DNA of 64,000 bases from Streptomyces umbrinus (GTDB lineage: Bacteria; Actinomycetota; Actinomycetes; Streptomycetales; Streptomycetaceae): assembly GCF_030817415.1 (NCBI RefSeq), contig NZ_JAUSZI010000002.1, positions 8,556,001 through 8,620,000 of the forward strand, read 5' to 3'. Both the position numbers and the translations under genes were made by a program. Under the pieces are notes generated by a model. The model made no database searches. It had not been told where the DNA came from and saw only the letters and a list, made by a program, of their open reading frames with translations. This document shows, piece by piece, positions 36,746 through 45,854 of this stretch; the first letter of the stretch is position 1, and each line of letters opens with the position of its first letter.

Positions 36746-37381
36746 TCAGATGCCCAGCTGCTTCGCCTCGTGAAGCTTCGTGATCGCTTCCTTGTCGCCC
36801 TCCAGCTCCACGTCCGCGGCGTTCTGGCGGCCGTGGACGAACATGACGAGTTCGGACGGCTCGCCCGTGACCGTGACGACCGGTGTGCCCCGGTGGGCGA
36901 CCGCAGTCTGGCCGTCCGGGCGGCGGAGCACCAGGCCGGTGGGGGCGCTGCGGCCCATGAGGCGGGCCCCGCGCTCCAGACGGGACCACAGGGCGTCCTG
37001 GAAGACGGAGTCGAGCTCGCGGGGAACCCAGTCGGGCTGGGCGCGGCGTACGTCCTCGGTGTGGACGTAGAACTCGATCGCGTTGGACGCCTCGTCGATC
37101 TGCTTGAGGGAGAAGGGCGAGAAGCGCGGTGGCCCCGTACGGATGAGCTGGATCAGCTCCTCGTACGGCTTCTCGGTGAACTCGGCCATCACCCGGTCGA
37201 GGCGCGAGGCGAGCTGCTTGATCAGGATGCCGCCGGCGGCATCCGGGCGGCGCTCGCGCACGACCACGTGCGCGGCGAGATCACGGGTGTTCCAGCCCTC
37301 GCACAGAGTGGGGGCGTCCGGGCCCTCCGTCTCCAACAGATCGGCGAGGAGAAGTCGTTCACGCTTGGCATGGGTCGACAT
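36746..37381 (-). CDS. TIGR03085-type DinB/maleylpyruvate-isomerase-fold protein
   Basis: A 211-aa protein of the actinobacterial TIGR03085 group, related to mycothiol-dependent maleylpyruvate isomerase and DinB metal-binding helical bundles. Motifs include [20 protein letters not shown] with the metal-ligand His, [18 protein letters not shown], and a C-terminal SCP2-like half around [17 protein letters not shown]. The reaction is unknown; thiol-dependent chemistry is inferred. ATG 37381 is divergent from hisI across 84 nt. Confidence 0.85.
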   Translation of the reverse strand: MSTHAKRERLLLADLLETEGPDAPTLCEGWNTRDLAAHVVVRERRPDAAGGILIKQLASRLDRVMAEFTEKPYEELIQLIRTGPPRFSPFSLKQIDEASNAIEFYVHTEDVRRAQPDWVPRELDSVFQDALWSRLERGARLMGRSAPTGLVLRRPDGQTAVAHRGTPVVTVTGEPSELVMFVHGRQNAADVELEGDKEAITKLHEAKQLGI

Positions 37382-37465
37382 GTCACCAAGCCTACGACTG
37401 CCTCCGCGGTCCGCCCAGTGGACAAGGGCACAGGGGTGTCCGACCGGCGCGGCACAATGGTCGTC

Positions 37466-37903
37466 ATGACCAGCACGCCCCCGCCCGGCACGCCCAGCAG
37501 CCTGGATCCCGAGATCGCCGCACGCCTCAGGCGCAGCGCCGACGGGCTCGTCCCCGCCATCGCCCAGCAGTACGACACCGGAGAGGTGCTGATGCTCGGC
37601 TGGATGGACGACGAGGCGCTGCATCGCACGCTGACGACCGGCCGGTGCACCTACTGGTCGCGCAGCCGCCAGGAGTACTGGGTCAAGGGCGACACCTCCG
37701 GTCACTTCCAGTGGGTCAGGTCCGTCGCCCTCGACTGTGACGCGGACACCGTGCTGGTCAAGGTCGACCAGGTGGGCGCCGCCTGCCACACCGGCGACCG
37801 CACCTGCTTCGACGCCGACGTGCTCCTCAAGGACGCCGGGGGCGCCGAGGGCCCCGCCGACACCAAGGACGCCGATTCCGGCGTACCGGCCGTGGATCAG
37901 TAA
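37466..37903 (+). CDS. hisI: Phosphoribosyl-AMP cyclohydrolase
   Basis: Zinc/magnesium hydrolase opening the adenine ring of PR-AMP in histidine synthesis; 145 aa and monofunctional (no HisE domain). Signatures are [42 protein letters not shown] and the zinc site [11 protein letters not shown] 37466 is preferred; an in-frame ATG 9 nt upstream is possible. It is separated from the main his operon by about 2.7 kb and heads a unit with trpE only 11 nt downstream. Confidence 0.95.
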   Translation: MTSTPPPGTPSSLDPEIAARLRRSADGLVPAIAQQYDTGEVLMLGWMDDEALHRTLTTGRCTYWSRSRQEYWVKGDTSGHFQWVRSVALDCDADTVLVKVDQVGAACHTGDRTCFDADVLLKDAGGAEGPADTKDADSGVPAVDQ

Positions 37904-37914
37904 GGTCAGCCGCC

Positions 37915-39417
37915 ATGGACCTCGAGACCTTCCGCAAGCTGGCCACCGACCGGCGTGTCATCCCCGTCAGCCGCAAGCTCCTCGCGGACGGCGACACGCC
38001 CGTCGCGCTCTACCGCAAGCTCGCCGCCGAGCGCCCCGGCACCTTCCTCCTGGAGTCCGCGGAGAACGGCCGTTCCTGGTCCCGCTACTCGTTCGTGGGC
38101 GTCCGCTCCGCCGCCACCCTCACCGAGCGCGACGGCCAGGCCCACTGGCTGGGCACCCCGCCCGTCGGCGTCCCGGCCGACGGCGACCCCCTCGCCGCCC
38201 TGCGCGCCACCATCGAGGCCCTGCACACGCCCCACGACCTCGTGTACGGCCGTGGCTCGTCTGGCCTGCCGCCCTTCACCGGCGGCATGGTCGGCTACCT
38301 CGGCTACGACATCGTCCGCCGACTGGAGAAGATCGGCCCCGGCGAGCGCGACGACCTGAAGCTGCCCGAGCTCACCATGCTGCTCACCAGCGATCTCGCG
38401 GTCATGGACCACTGGGACGGCTCGGTCCTGCTGATCGCCAACGCGATCAACCACAACGACCTCGACACGGGAGTCGACGAGGCGTACGCGGACGCGGTGG
38501 CCCGCCTCGACGCCATGGAGGCCGACCTCTCGCGGTCCGTCTCGCAGCCCCCGGCCGCGCTCCCGCCGTCCGAGCTCCCCGAGTACACCGCGCTGTGGGG
38601 CGGCCCCGACTACCAGGTCGCCGTCGAGGACATCAAGGAGCGCATCCGGGCCGGCGAGGCCTTCCAGGTCGTCCCCTCCCAGCGCTTCGAAACGCCCTGC
38701 ACGGCAAGCGCGCTGGACGTGTACCGGGTCCTGCGGGCCACCAACCCGTCCCCGTACATGTACCTCTTCCGCTTCGACGGCTTCGACGTCGTGGGCTCCT
38801 CCCCGGAGGCCCTGGTCAAGGTCGAGGACGGACAGGCGATGGTGCACCCCATCGCGGGCACCCGGCCGCGCGGCGCCACGGTCCAGGAGGACCAGGCCCT
38901 CGCCGACGAGCTGATCGCCGACCCCAAGGAGCGCGCCGAGCACCTCATGCTCGTCGACCTGGGGCGCAACGACCTGGGGCGGGTCTGCGAGCCCGGCTCC
39001 GTCGAGGTCGTCGACTTCATGTCCATCGAGCGGTACTCGCACGTCATGCACATCGTGTCCACGGTGACAGGCAGGGTGGCCGAGGGGCGTACGGCCTTCG
39101 ACGTACTGACCGCCTGCTTCCCCGCGGGCACCCTCTCCGGAGCCCCCAAGCCCCGCGCGATGCAGATCATCGACGAACTGGAGCCCTCGCGGCGCGGGCT
39201 GTACGGCGGCTGCGTCGGCTACCTCGACTTCGCGGGCGACTCCGACACCGCCATCGCGATCCGGACGGCCCTGCTCCGGGGCGGCACGGCGTACGTGCAG
39301 GCCGGCGCCGGAGTCGTCGCCGACTCGGACCCCGTCGCCGAGGACACCGAGTGCCGCAACAAGGCGGCGGCCGTCCTGCGCGCGGTCCACACGGCGAACC
39401 GGCTGGGACGACCGTAG
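37915..39417 (+). CDS. trpE: Anthranilate synthase component I
   Basis: Makes anthranilate from chorismate using ammonia from the glutaminase TrpG (not in this window); 500 aa. The feedback tryptophan site LLES (residues 45-48) with Ser near 59 is intact, so the enzyme should be inhibited by Trp. Catalytic-domain motifs GEAFQVVPSQRF, HPIAGTRPRG, DLGRNDLGRV and SGAPKPRAMQII are present. It lies 11 nt after hisI with no room for a trp leader peptide, so it is transcribed with hisI. Confidence 0.96.
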   Translation: MDLETFRKLATDRRVIPVSRKLLADGDTPVALYRKLAAERPGTFLLESAENGRSWSRYSFVGVRSAATLTERDGQAHWLGTPPVGVPADGDPLAALRATIEALHTPHDLVYGRGSSGLPPFTGGMVGYLGYDIVRRLEKIGPGERDDLKLPELTMLLTSDLAVMDHWDGSVLLIANAINHNDLDTGVDEAYADAVARLDAMEADLSRSVSQPPAALPPSELPEYTALWGGPDYQVAVEDIKERIRAGEAFQVVPSQRFETPCTASALDVYRVLRATNPSPYMYLFRFDGFDVVGSSPEALVKVEDGQAMVHPIAGTRPRGATVQEDQALADELIADPKERAEHLMLVDLGRNDLGRVCEPGSVEVVDFMSIERYSHVMHIVSTVTGRVAEGRTAFDVLTACFPAGTLSGAPKPRAMQIIDELEPSRRGLYGGCVGYLDFAGDSDTAIAIRTALLRGGTAYVQAGAGVVADSDPVAEDTECRNKAAAVLRAVHTANRLGRP

Positions 39418-39538
39418 GCCGCACATCGGCCCGGACCGCGGGAAACGGCCGTACAGCCGGACGTACGCGGACAGTGGGACGCGAGTCACGTGAACCCCGG
39501 GTGACGGTTCGCCCGGTGTTCAGGCGATAGTGGAGTAC

Positions 39539-40171
39539 GTGACTGCTGTTCCGCACCCCCGATCCGAAGCCCCCGGACCCGCCCGGTCCGGCCGCCGAAG
39601 CCTCGCCCTCGCCCTGCTGTTCGGCGCGCTCGGCGCGGTCGTCGCGCTGCTCGCCTCGCGGCAGGGCTGGTCGGAGGGCACCGCGACGGTGGCCGGCGGC
39701 GACTTCCCGCTGAGCGCCAAGGGCGGCGATGTGACGGGCGTGCCCGCGTCCCTCGCCATAGTGGGCCTCGCCGCTCTCGTCGCCGTCTTCGCCGTCCGCC
39801 GTGCCGGCCGCTTCCTGGTCGCCGGGCTCCTCGCGCTCTCCGGCGCGGGCACCGTCGTCTCGGCGCTCCTCGGCGCCTCCGACAGCTCCGCGCTCGACGA
39901 GAAGGCGGCGCAGGCCTCCGGCGACAGCGGGGCGACCGTGGACGCCATGACCCACACCGCCTGGCCCTACGTGGCCGCGGCGGGGGGTGTGCTGCTGCTT
40001 CTCGCCGGGCTCCTCGCCCTGCGGTACGGGCGGCTGTGGCCGGCCATGTCGGGGCGGTACGAGCGCGACGGCGCTCCGCGGGTGCGCAAGCCCCGGGTCC
40101 CGGCGGACCCGGACCGGCCCGAGGAGATCTGGAAGGCGCTGGACCGGGGTGAGGACCCGACCGGCGCCTAG
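39539..40171 (+). CDS. Trp-operon-associated membrane protein (TIGR02234 type)
   Basis: A protein of about 210 aa with four membrane helices (LALALLFGALGAVVALLAS; SLAIVGLAALVAVFAV; FLVAGLLALSGAGTVVSALL; YVAAAGGVLLLLAGLLALR) and a charged C-terminus (PRKPRVPAD-type, ending DRGEDPTGA). It matches an actinobacterial family found only beside trp genes, whose function is unknown. GTG 39539 is tentative; GTG 39530 in the same frame is possible. Confidence 0.8.
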   Translation: MTAVPHPRSEAPGPARSGRRSLALALLFGALGAVVALLASRQGWSEGTATVAGGDFPLSAKGGDVTGVPASLAIVGLAALVAVFAVRRAGRFLVAGLLALSGAGTVVSALLGASDSSALDEKAAQASGDSGATVDAMTHTAWPYVAAAGGVLLLLAGLLALRYGRLWPAMSGRYERDGAPRVRKPRVPADPDRPEEIWKALDRGEDPTGA

Positions 40172-40195
40172 CACTCCGTGGGGATGCCGTACTTT

Positions 40196-40295
40196 GGCTG
40201 CGGGCCGGTGGGGGCTGGTCGCGCAGTTCCCCGCGCCCCTTACGGGACACAGGCCCCCGCGTACCTGACGGGGCGCAGCCCCCGCCCCTGACGGG
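40196..40295. repeat. Dispersed intergenic repeat, copy 4
   Basis: GGCTGCGGGCCGGTGGGGGC, GGTCGCGCAGTTCCCCGCGC and CCTTACGGG, followed by extra GACGGGGCGCAGCCCC and GACGGGG arms. It fills most of the gap 40172-40397 after the membrane gene. GAGGAGC at 40384-40390 is the ribosome site of the next gene. Confidence 0.8.
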
Positions 40296-40397
40296 GCTCG
40301 ATACCCCCGCGCAGGCCGCACTCGCGCGTGCGGGACAATGGGCGGCGAGCGTTCGACTCACACACGCACAGCAACACAGATCATGAGGAGCTAAGTC

Positions 40398-40637
40398 ATG
40401 GCGGGCAGCAACCACGGTCACACTCCGGCCGCCTGGACCGGTGTCACCATCGCGATCATCGGGTTCTGCATCTCCGGTGCCTTCATGGTGATGGCCAGCC
40501 CGCTGGGCTTCTGGGCCGGCATGGTCGTCGTGGCCCTCGGTGGCGTGGTCGGCATGGCGATGAGCGCGGCGGGCCTGGGCAAGCAGAAGGCCGCCCCCCG
40601 GACCCACCAGGTGGCGTCCGCGTCCGCCGAGAGCTGA
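40398..40637 (+). CDS. HGxxPAAW-motif small membrane protein
   Basis: A 79-aa protein starting MAGSNHGHTPAAWTGV, the signature that defines this actinobacterial family. Two membrane helices follow (VTIAIIGFCISGAFMVMAS and FWAGMVVVALGGVVGMAMS) with a polar tail. ATG 40398 has GAGGAGC upstream. It sits within the trp region in Streptomyces and in other actinobacteria; the function is not known. Confidence 0.88.
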   Translation: MAGSNHGHTPAAWTGVTIAIIGFCISGAFMVMASPLGFWAGMVVVALGGVVGMAMSAAGLGKQKAAPRTHQVASASAES

Positions 40638-40654
40638 TCCTTCACGGCGTGCTG

Positions 40655-40695
40655 AGAGGCGGAACCGGTTTCGACTGCCGGGCCCGCCTCTTTCG
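40655..40695 (+). terminator. Probable terminator after the HGxxPAAW gene
   Basis: An 8-bp stem AGAGGCGG/CCGCCTCT (40655-40662 and 40684-40691), with a 21-nt loop able to fold further, is followed by TTCG. It lies 18 nt after the stop codon. Confidence 0.5.
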
Positions 40696-40764
40696 CGTAC
40701 GGACGTGACTCCTCGCGTACGCGCATGTGTGCGGTGTGCGCCCCGGCGCGGCAGAATGCGTGGG

Positions 40765-41214
40765 GTGAACGCCGAGACCCAGAGGGTGACGCCCGCTCCA
40801 GGACCCGTACCGCAGGGGTCCGTGGCGCGGCGGCTCCTCGTGCCCGGCGGGATCCTCGCGGCCGTGGCCGGCGCCTTCGTGTACGTGGGGGCCGTCGACC
40901 CGAACGAGCCGGGGCACTACCCCGCCTGTCCGCTGCTCCAGTACGCCGGCGTGTACTGCCCCGGCTGCGGCGGACTGCGCAGCGCGCACGCCGTCGCGCA
41001 CGGGGACCTCGTGGCGGCGCTCGGGGCCAACGCGGTCGCCGTCGTGGGATATCTGGTGTTCGCCGTCGTGTGGACCGTCTGGGTGATCCGTACCGTCCAG
41101 GGGCGGCCGCTGCGCATCGATCCCCGGCCGTCCGTCCTGTGGGGCCTGGGTGCGTTGCTGCTGGTCTTCACGGTTGTCCGGAACCTGCCGTTCGGTGGCT
41201 GGCTGCATCCTTGA
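40765..41214 (+). CDS. DUF2752 membrane protein
   Basis: A protein of about 149 aa with three membrane helices and the DUF2752 signature ACPLLQYAGVYCPGCGGLRS, a Cys-rich loop with CPxxx and CPGCG that may bind metal or heme-like ligands. Function unknown. GTG 40765 and ATG 40756 are both possible starts; neither has a Shine-Dalgarno, so translation may be leaderless. It lies between the HGxxPAAW gene and trpC. Confidence 0.8.
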   Translation: MNAETQRVTPAPGPVPQGSVARRLLVPGGILAAVAGAFVYVGAVDPNEPGHYPACPLLQYAGVYCPGCGGLRSAHAVAHGDLVAALGANAVAVVGYLVFAVVWTVWVIRTVQGRPLRIDPRPSVLWGLGALLLVFTVVRNLPFGGWLHP

Positions 41215-41382
41215 TCAATCGGTGAACGTCCAGGTAGTGGGACCGGCGTCAACCGGATGCGAGGCCTAAGCCCTCCTCCGGATACCATCGCAGTGACCAT
41301 CGGTTTCGTCCGAAGCGAGACGGACCCGGGTCAACCGCAGAAGCGCTACAACTGTCAACCGTCTGGGAAGGGGGCCGCTCGC

Positions 41383-42192
41383 GTGAGTGTGCTCGACGAG
41401 ATCATCGACGGAGTCCGTGCCGACCTCGCGGAGCGGCAGGCGCGCGTCAGCCTCGACGAGCTCAAGGAGCGCGCCGCGAAGGCTCCGGCTGCCAAGGACG
41501 GTGTCGCGGCCCTGCGCGGCGACGGCGTCAAGGTCATCTGCGAGGTCAAGCGCTCCAGCCCGTCCAAGGGCGCGCTCGCCGCGATCGCCGACCCCGCCGC
41601 ACTCGCCGCCGACTACGAGGCGGGCGGCGCGGCCGTCATCTCCGTCCTCACGGAGCAGCGCCGCTTCGGCGGATCGCTGGCCGACCTGGAGGCCGTCCGC
41701 GCCCGGGTCGACATTCCGGTGCTGCGCAAGGACTTCATCGTCACCTCCTACCAGCTGTGGGAGGCCCGGGCGTACGGCGCGGACCTCGCGCTGCTCATCG
41801 TGGCCGCCCTCGACCAGCCCGCCCTGGAGTCCCTCATCGAGCGCGCCGAGTCCATCGGGCTCACGCCGCTCGTCGAGGTGCACGACGAGGACGAGGTCGA
41901 GCGGGCGGTGGACGCCGGCGCGAAGGTCATCGGCGTCAACGCGCGCAACCTCAAGGACCTCAAGGTCGACCGCGGCACCTTCGACCGCGTCGCACCAGAG
42001 ATCCCGGCGCACATCGTGAAGATCGCGGAGTCCGGTGTCCGCGGCCCGCACGACCTCATCGCGTACGCCAACGCGGGCGCCGACGCCGTACTGGTGGGCG
42101 AGTCCCTGGTCACCGGCCGGGACCCGAAGACGGCCGTCTCCGACCTGGTCGCCGCGGGAGCCCATCCCGCGCTGCGGCACGGACGGGGCTGA
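41383..42192 (+). CDS. trpC: Indole-3-glycerol phosphate synthase
   Basis: Barrel enzyme closing the indole ring in tryptophan synthesis; 269 aa. Motifs include [13 protein letters not shown] (catalytic Lys and phosphate site), [21 protein letters not shown] and [13 protein letters not shown] 41383 is fixed by GGGAAGGGGG about 8 nt upstream; the frame is open to 41257 without support. The upstream 170 nt contains three GTCAACC copies but no Trp-rich leader peptide. It starts the trpC-trpM-trpB-trpA group. Confidence 0.96.
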   Translation: MSVLDEIIDGVRADLAERQARVSLDELKERAAKAPAAKDGVAALRGDGVKVICEVKRSSPSKGALAAIADPAALAADYEAGGAAVISVLTEQRRFGGSLADLEAVRARVDIPVLRKDFIVTSYQLWEARAYGADLALLIVAALDQPALESLIERAESIGLTPLVEVHDEDEVERAVDAGAKVIGVNARNLKDLKVDRGTFDRVAPEIPAHIVKIAESGVRGPHDLIAYANAGADAVLVGESLVTGRDPKTAVSDLVAAGAHPALRHGRG

Positions 42193-42200
42193 CACTCCGG

Positions 42201-42467
42201 ATGTACGCCGACCGTTCCCTCGCCGCCACGACCACCCGTCCGGGCCCAGGCCCCGACGGTGGTCCGGCGAGCGTACGGTCGGCCGCCGCGGGCCCTTCGG
42301 TGGCCCGTGGCCCCTACGCACGGCTCGCCCGCGGCTGCCGTCCGCGCGGCTGCCGGGCGCCCGCGCGGCGTGTGCACGGTCGCCGCGTGCGGTACGTCAT
42401 CGGTGACGAGCCCGGCCAGGTCAACGGGATGCGATGGCGCCGGCGCGTGTCACCTGCGGTGAGCTGA
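42201..42467 (+). CDS. trpM: TrpM-like small basic protein
   Basis: An 88-aa very basic Arg/Ala/Gly-rich protein starting MYADRSLAATTT and ending RRVSPAVS, 8 nt after trpC. In Streptomyces coelicolor a small gene named trpM occupies this slot between trpC and trpB and was linked to tryptophan supply. The C-terminal half (ARLARGCRPRGCRAPARR, then RYVIGDEPGQVNG) looks constrained. Only position and general character support the name; the Shine-Dalgarno is weak. Confidence 0.55.
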   Translation: MYADRSLAATTTRPGPGPDGGPASVRSAAAGPSVARGPYARLARGCRPRGCRAPARRVHGRRVRYVIGDEPGQVNGMRWRRRVSPAVS

Positions 42468-42507
42468 GCCGCGTCCAGGCGTTCCGCTGGAAGTCCCGTG
42501 ATGAACC

Positions 42508-42559
42508 CGCGGGCCGGTGGGGGCTGGTCGCGCAGTTCCCCGCGCCCCTTCGGGGCGCT
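42508..42559. repeat. Dispersed intergenic repeat, copy 5
   Basis: GCGGGCCGGTGGGGGCTGGT then CGCGCAGTTCCCCGCGCCCC and TTCGGGGCG, between trpM and trpB. It interrupts an otherwise compact operon and could form a hairpin in the mRNA. Confidence 0.8.
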
Positions 42560-42638
42560 GCCGAACCGCAGGTGACATGCGATCCATGTGACCCCCTTCC
42601 GACCAATCCCGGGGCTGTCGCCCCTGCGAGGTAACCGC

Positions 42639-43927
<1,289 letters not shown>

Positions 43928-43931
<4 letters not shown>

Positions 43932-44743
43932 GCGGCAACATCCAGCTGTTGAGCGACACCCTCGCCGGTGCGAAGGCGGAGGGACGGTCCGCGCTCATCG
44001 CGTACCTGCCGGCCGGCTTCCCGACCGTCGACGGCGGGATCGCGGCCGTCAAGGCCGTCTTCGAGGGCGGCGCGGACGTCGTCGAGGTCGGCCTGCCGCA
44101 CAGCGACCCCGTCCTCGACGGACCGGTCATCCAGACCGCCGACGACATCGCCCTGCGCGGCGGCGTCAAGATCGCGGACGTGATGCGCACGGTCCGCGAG
44201 GCGTACGGGGCGACCGGCAAGCCCGTCCTCGTGATGACGTACTGGAACCCGATCGACCGCTATGGCGTCGAGCGCTTCACCGCCGAGCTGGCCGAGGCGG
44301 GCGGGGCGGGCTGCATCCTGCCCGACCTGCCCGTGCAGGAGTCCGCGCTGTGGAGGGAGCACGCCGAGAAGCACGGCCTCGCGACCGTCTTCGTCGTCGC
44401 GCCCAGCAGCAAGGACGCCCGGCTCGCCGAGATCACGAAGGCGGGCTCCGGCTTCGTCTACGCGGCCTCGCTGATGGGCGTCACCGGGACGCGTGAGTCC
44501 GTGGGCGCGCAGGCCCAGGACCTCGTGCGGCGCACCAAGGCCACCACCGACATCCCGGTCTGTGTCGGCCTCGGCGTCTCGAACGCCGAGCAGGCCTCCG
44601 AGGTCGCGGGCTTCGCCGACGGCGTCATCGTCGGCTCGGCCTTCGTGAAGCGGATGCTGGACGCCCCGGACGAGGCCGCGGGCCTGGACGCCGTACGCGC
44701 CCTTGCCGCCGACCTCGCGAAGGGCGTGCGCGGCACGGCGTGA
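43928..44743 (+). CDS. trpA: Tryptophan synthase alpha chain
   Basis: Barrel subunit that splits indole-glycerol phosphate and passes indole to TrpB; 271 aa. Catalytic Glu and Asp lie in [19 protein letters not shown], and the phosphate loops [10 protein letters not shown] and GLGVSN are present. GTG 43928 overlaps the trpB stop (GTGA), so the two subunits are made in step. It is the last trp gene here; trpD and trpG are elsewhere. Confidence 0.97.
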
Positions 44744-44802
44744 CCCATGTCCGTTCGAGCACGTAACGGACAATCCGCTCACTCGAACGGGTGAACCTGG
44801 GG

Positions 44803-44829
44803 CCGGGGAGGCGCGGTGCGCCTCCCCGG
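44803..44829 (+). terminator. Hairpin between trpA and the thioredoxin gene
   Basis: A perfect 12-bp stem (44803-44814 and 44818-44829) with a 3-nt loop, followed by TTCGTTCTG. It probably ends the trp transcript, yet it lies only 15 nt before the GTG of the next gene. Confidence 0.7.
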
Positions 44830-44844
44830 TTCGTTCTGCGGGAT

Positions 44845-45618
44845 GTGAGCGAGAAGAACCGTGAGGGAAAGCGCACCGCCCGCGAGCGGCTGGCGGAAGA
44901 GCGAGCGAAGCAGAAGACGGCGGAGAAGCGCCGGCGCGTGCTGATCGTGGGCGGTGCCGTCGTCTGCGTACTGGCACTGGCCGCGGTCGGCGGTGTCCTG
45001 GCCGCGAACGCGGGCAAGGACAAGACCGACACGGCGGGCCCGGTGACGGCGCCCTCGGGGGCGAACGGCGACGACAGTCTCGCCATCCCCGTCGGCAAGG
45101 AGAGCGCCAAGTCCACCCTCACCGTGTGGGAGGACTTCCGCTGCCCGGCCTGCAAGAGCTTCGAGGATGCCTATCGCTCGACGATCCACGAGCTGACGGA
45201 CGCCGGACAGCTCAAGGTCGAGTACCACCTCGCGACCCTGATCGACGGGAACATGGGCGGCAGCGGCTCCCTGCGCGCGGCCAATGCCGCGGCCTGCGCC
45301 CAGGACGCCGGGAAGTTCACCGCGTACCACGACGTGCTGTTCGAGAACCAGCCCGCCGAGACGGACGACGCGTACGCGAAGAACAGCGAACTGATCGAGC
45401 TGGCCGGCAAGGTCGACGGGCTGGACACCGGCACGTTCAAGAAGTGCGTCGACGACGGCGCGCACGACAGCTGGGTCGCCAAGTCCCACAAGGCCTTCCA
45501 GGGCGGTGGCTTCAGTGGCACGCCGACGGTGCTGCTGAACGGCAAGAACATCTACCAGGACCAGTCGATGACCCCGGCGAAGCTGAAGCAGATGGTGCAG
45601 CAGGCCGACAAGGCGTGA
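44845..45618 (+). CDS. Membrane-anchored DsbA-family thioredoxin-like protein (paralogue 2)
   Basis: A 257-aa protein with the same build as the gene at 13069: basic start (MSEKNREGKRTARERLAEE), one membrane anchor (VLIVGGAVVCVLALAAVGGV, about 32-52) and an outer thioredoxin_4/DsbA domain with C-P-A-C (FRCPACKSFED) and a cis-Pro loop GTPTVLLNG. Likely thiol-disulfide exchange on exported proteins. GTG 44845 is chosen because the longer frame from 44791 would run through the hairpin. It is followed by a G-rich tandem array. Confidence 0.9.
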   Translation: MSEKNREGKRTARERLAEERAKQKTAEKRRRVLIVGGAVVCVLALAAVGGVLAANAGKDKTDTAGPVTAPSGANGDDSLAIPVGKESAKSTLTVWEDFRCPACKSFEDAYRSTIHELTDAGQLKVEYHLATLIDGNMGGSGSLRAANAAACAQDAGKFTAYHDVLFENQPAETDDAYAKNSELIELAGKVDGLDTGTFKKCVDDGAHDSWVAKSHKAFQGGGFSGTPTVLLNGKNIYQDQSMTPAKLKQMVQQADKA

Positions 45619-45630
45619 GCCGCGGAGCCT

Positions 45631-45676
45631 GGGGTGCGGGGTGCGGGGTGCGGGGTGCGGGGCGCCGGGCGCCGGG
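45631..45676 (+). repeat. GGGGTGC tandem array, potential G-quadruplex
   Basis: Five GGGG tracts (45631-34, 45638-41, 45645-48, 45652-55, 45659-62) are separated by exactly 3 nt (TGC), followed by two GGG tracts at 45667 and 45674. A second short tandem, GGGCTGTGAC twice, follows near 45681-45700. The array begins 12 nt after the thioredoxin stop codon; the rest of 45700-45854 shows nothing else. Confidence 0.85.
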
Positions 45677-45854
45677 ATGGCGGGCTGTGACGGGCTGTGA
45701 CGGGAGGTCGAGCGGGAGGCCGGTGGGCCGCGCGGCGCTTCGCGGGTGTCACTTCCGCACCGAAGGCCCCGTGGGTCCCGTCGGTCTTGTTATGGAGCCG
45801 TAGCCCGGGCGGGTTGCCGTACGTGCCGCCCGGCAGGGTAGCGTCAACCCTGCC

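Noticed and set aside
41215..41382. trp leader peptide or attenuator before trpC
   Set aside because: No short ORF with consecutive Trp codons and no paired terminator/antiterminator stems could be found; only three GTCAACC copies.
44791..44844. Upstream start for the thioredoxin gene at 44845
   Set aside because: Would translate through the 12-bp hairpin and give an N-terminus unlike the paralogue at 13069.
45631..45700. Possible CRISPR-like repeat array
   Set aside because: Units are 7-10 bp without unique spacers and no cas genes are present; it is a simple tandem repeat.
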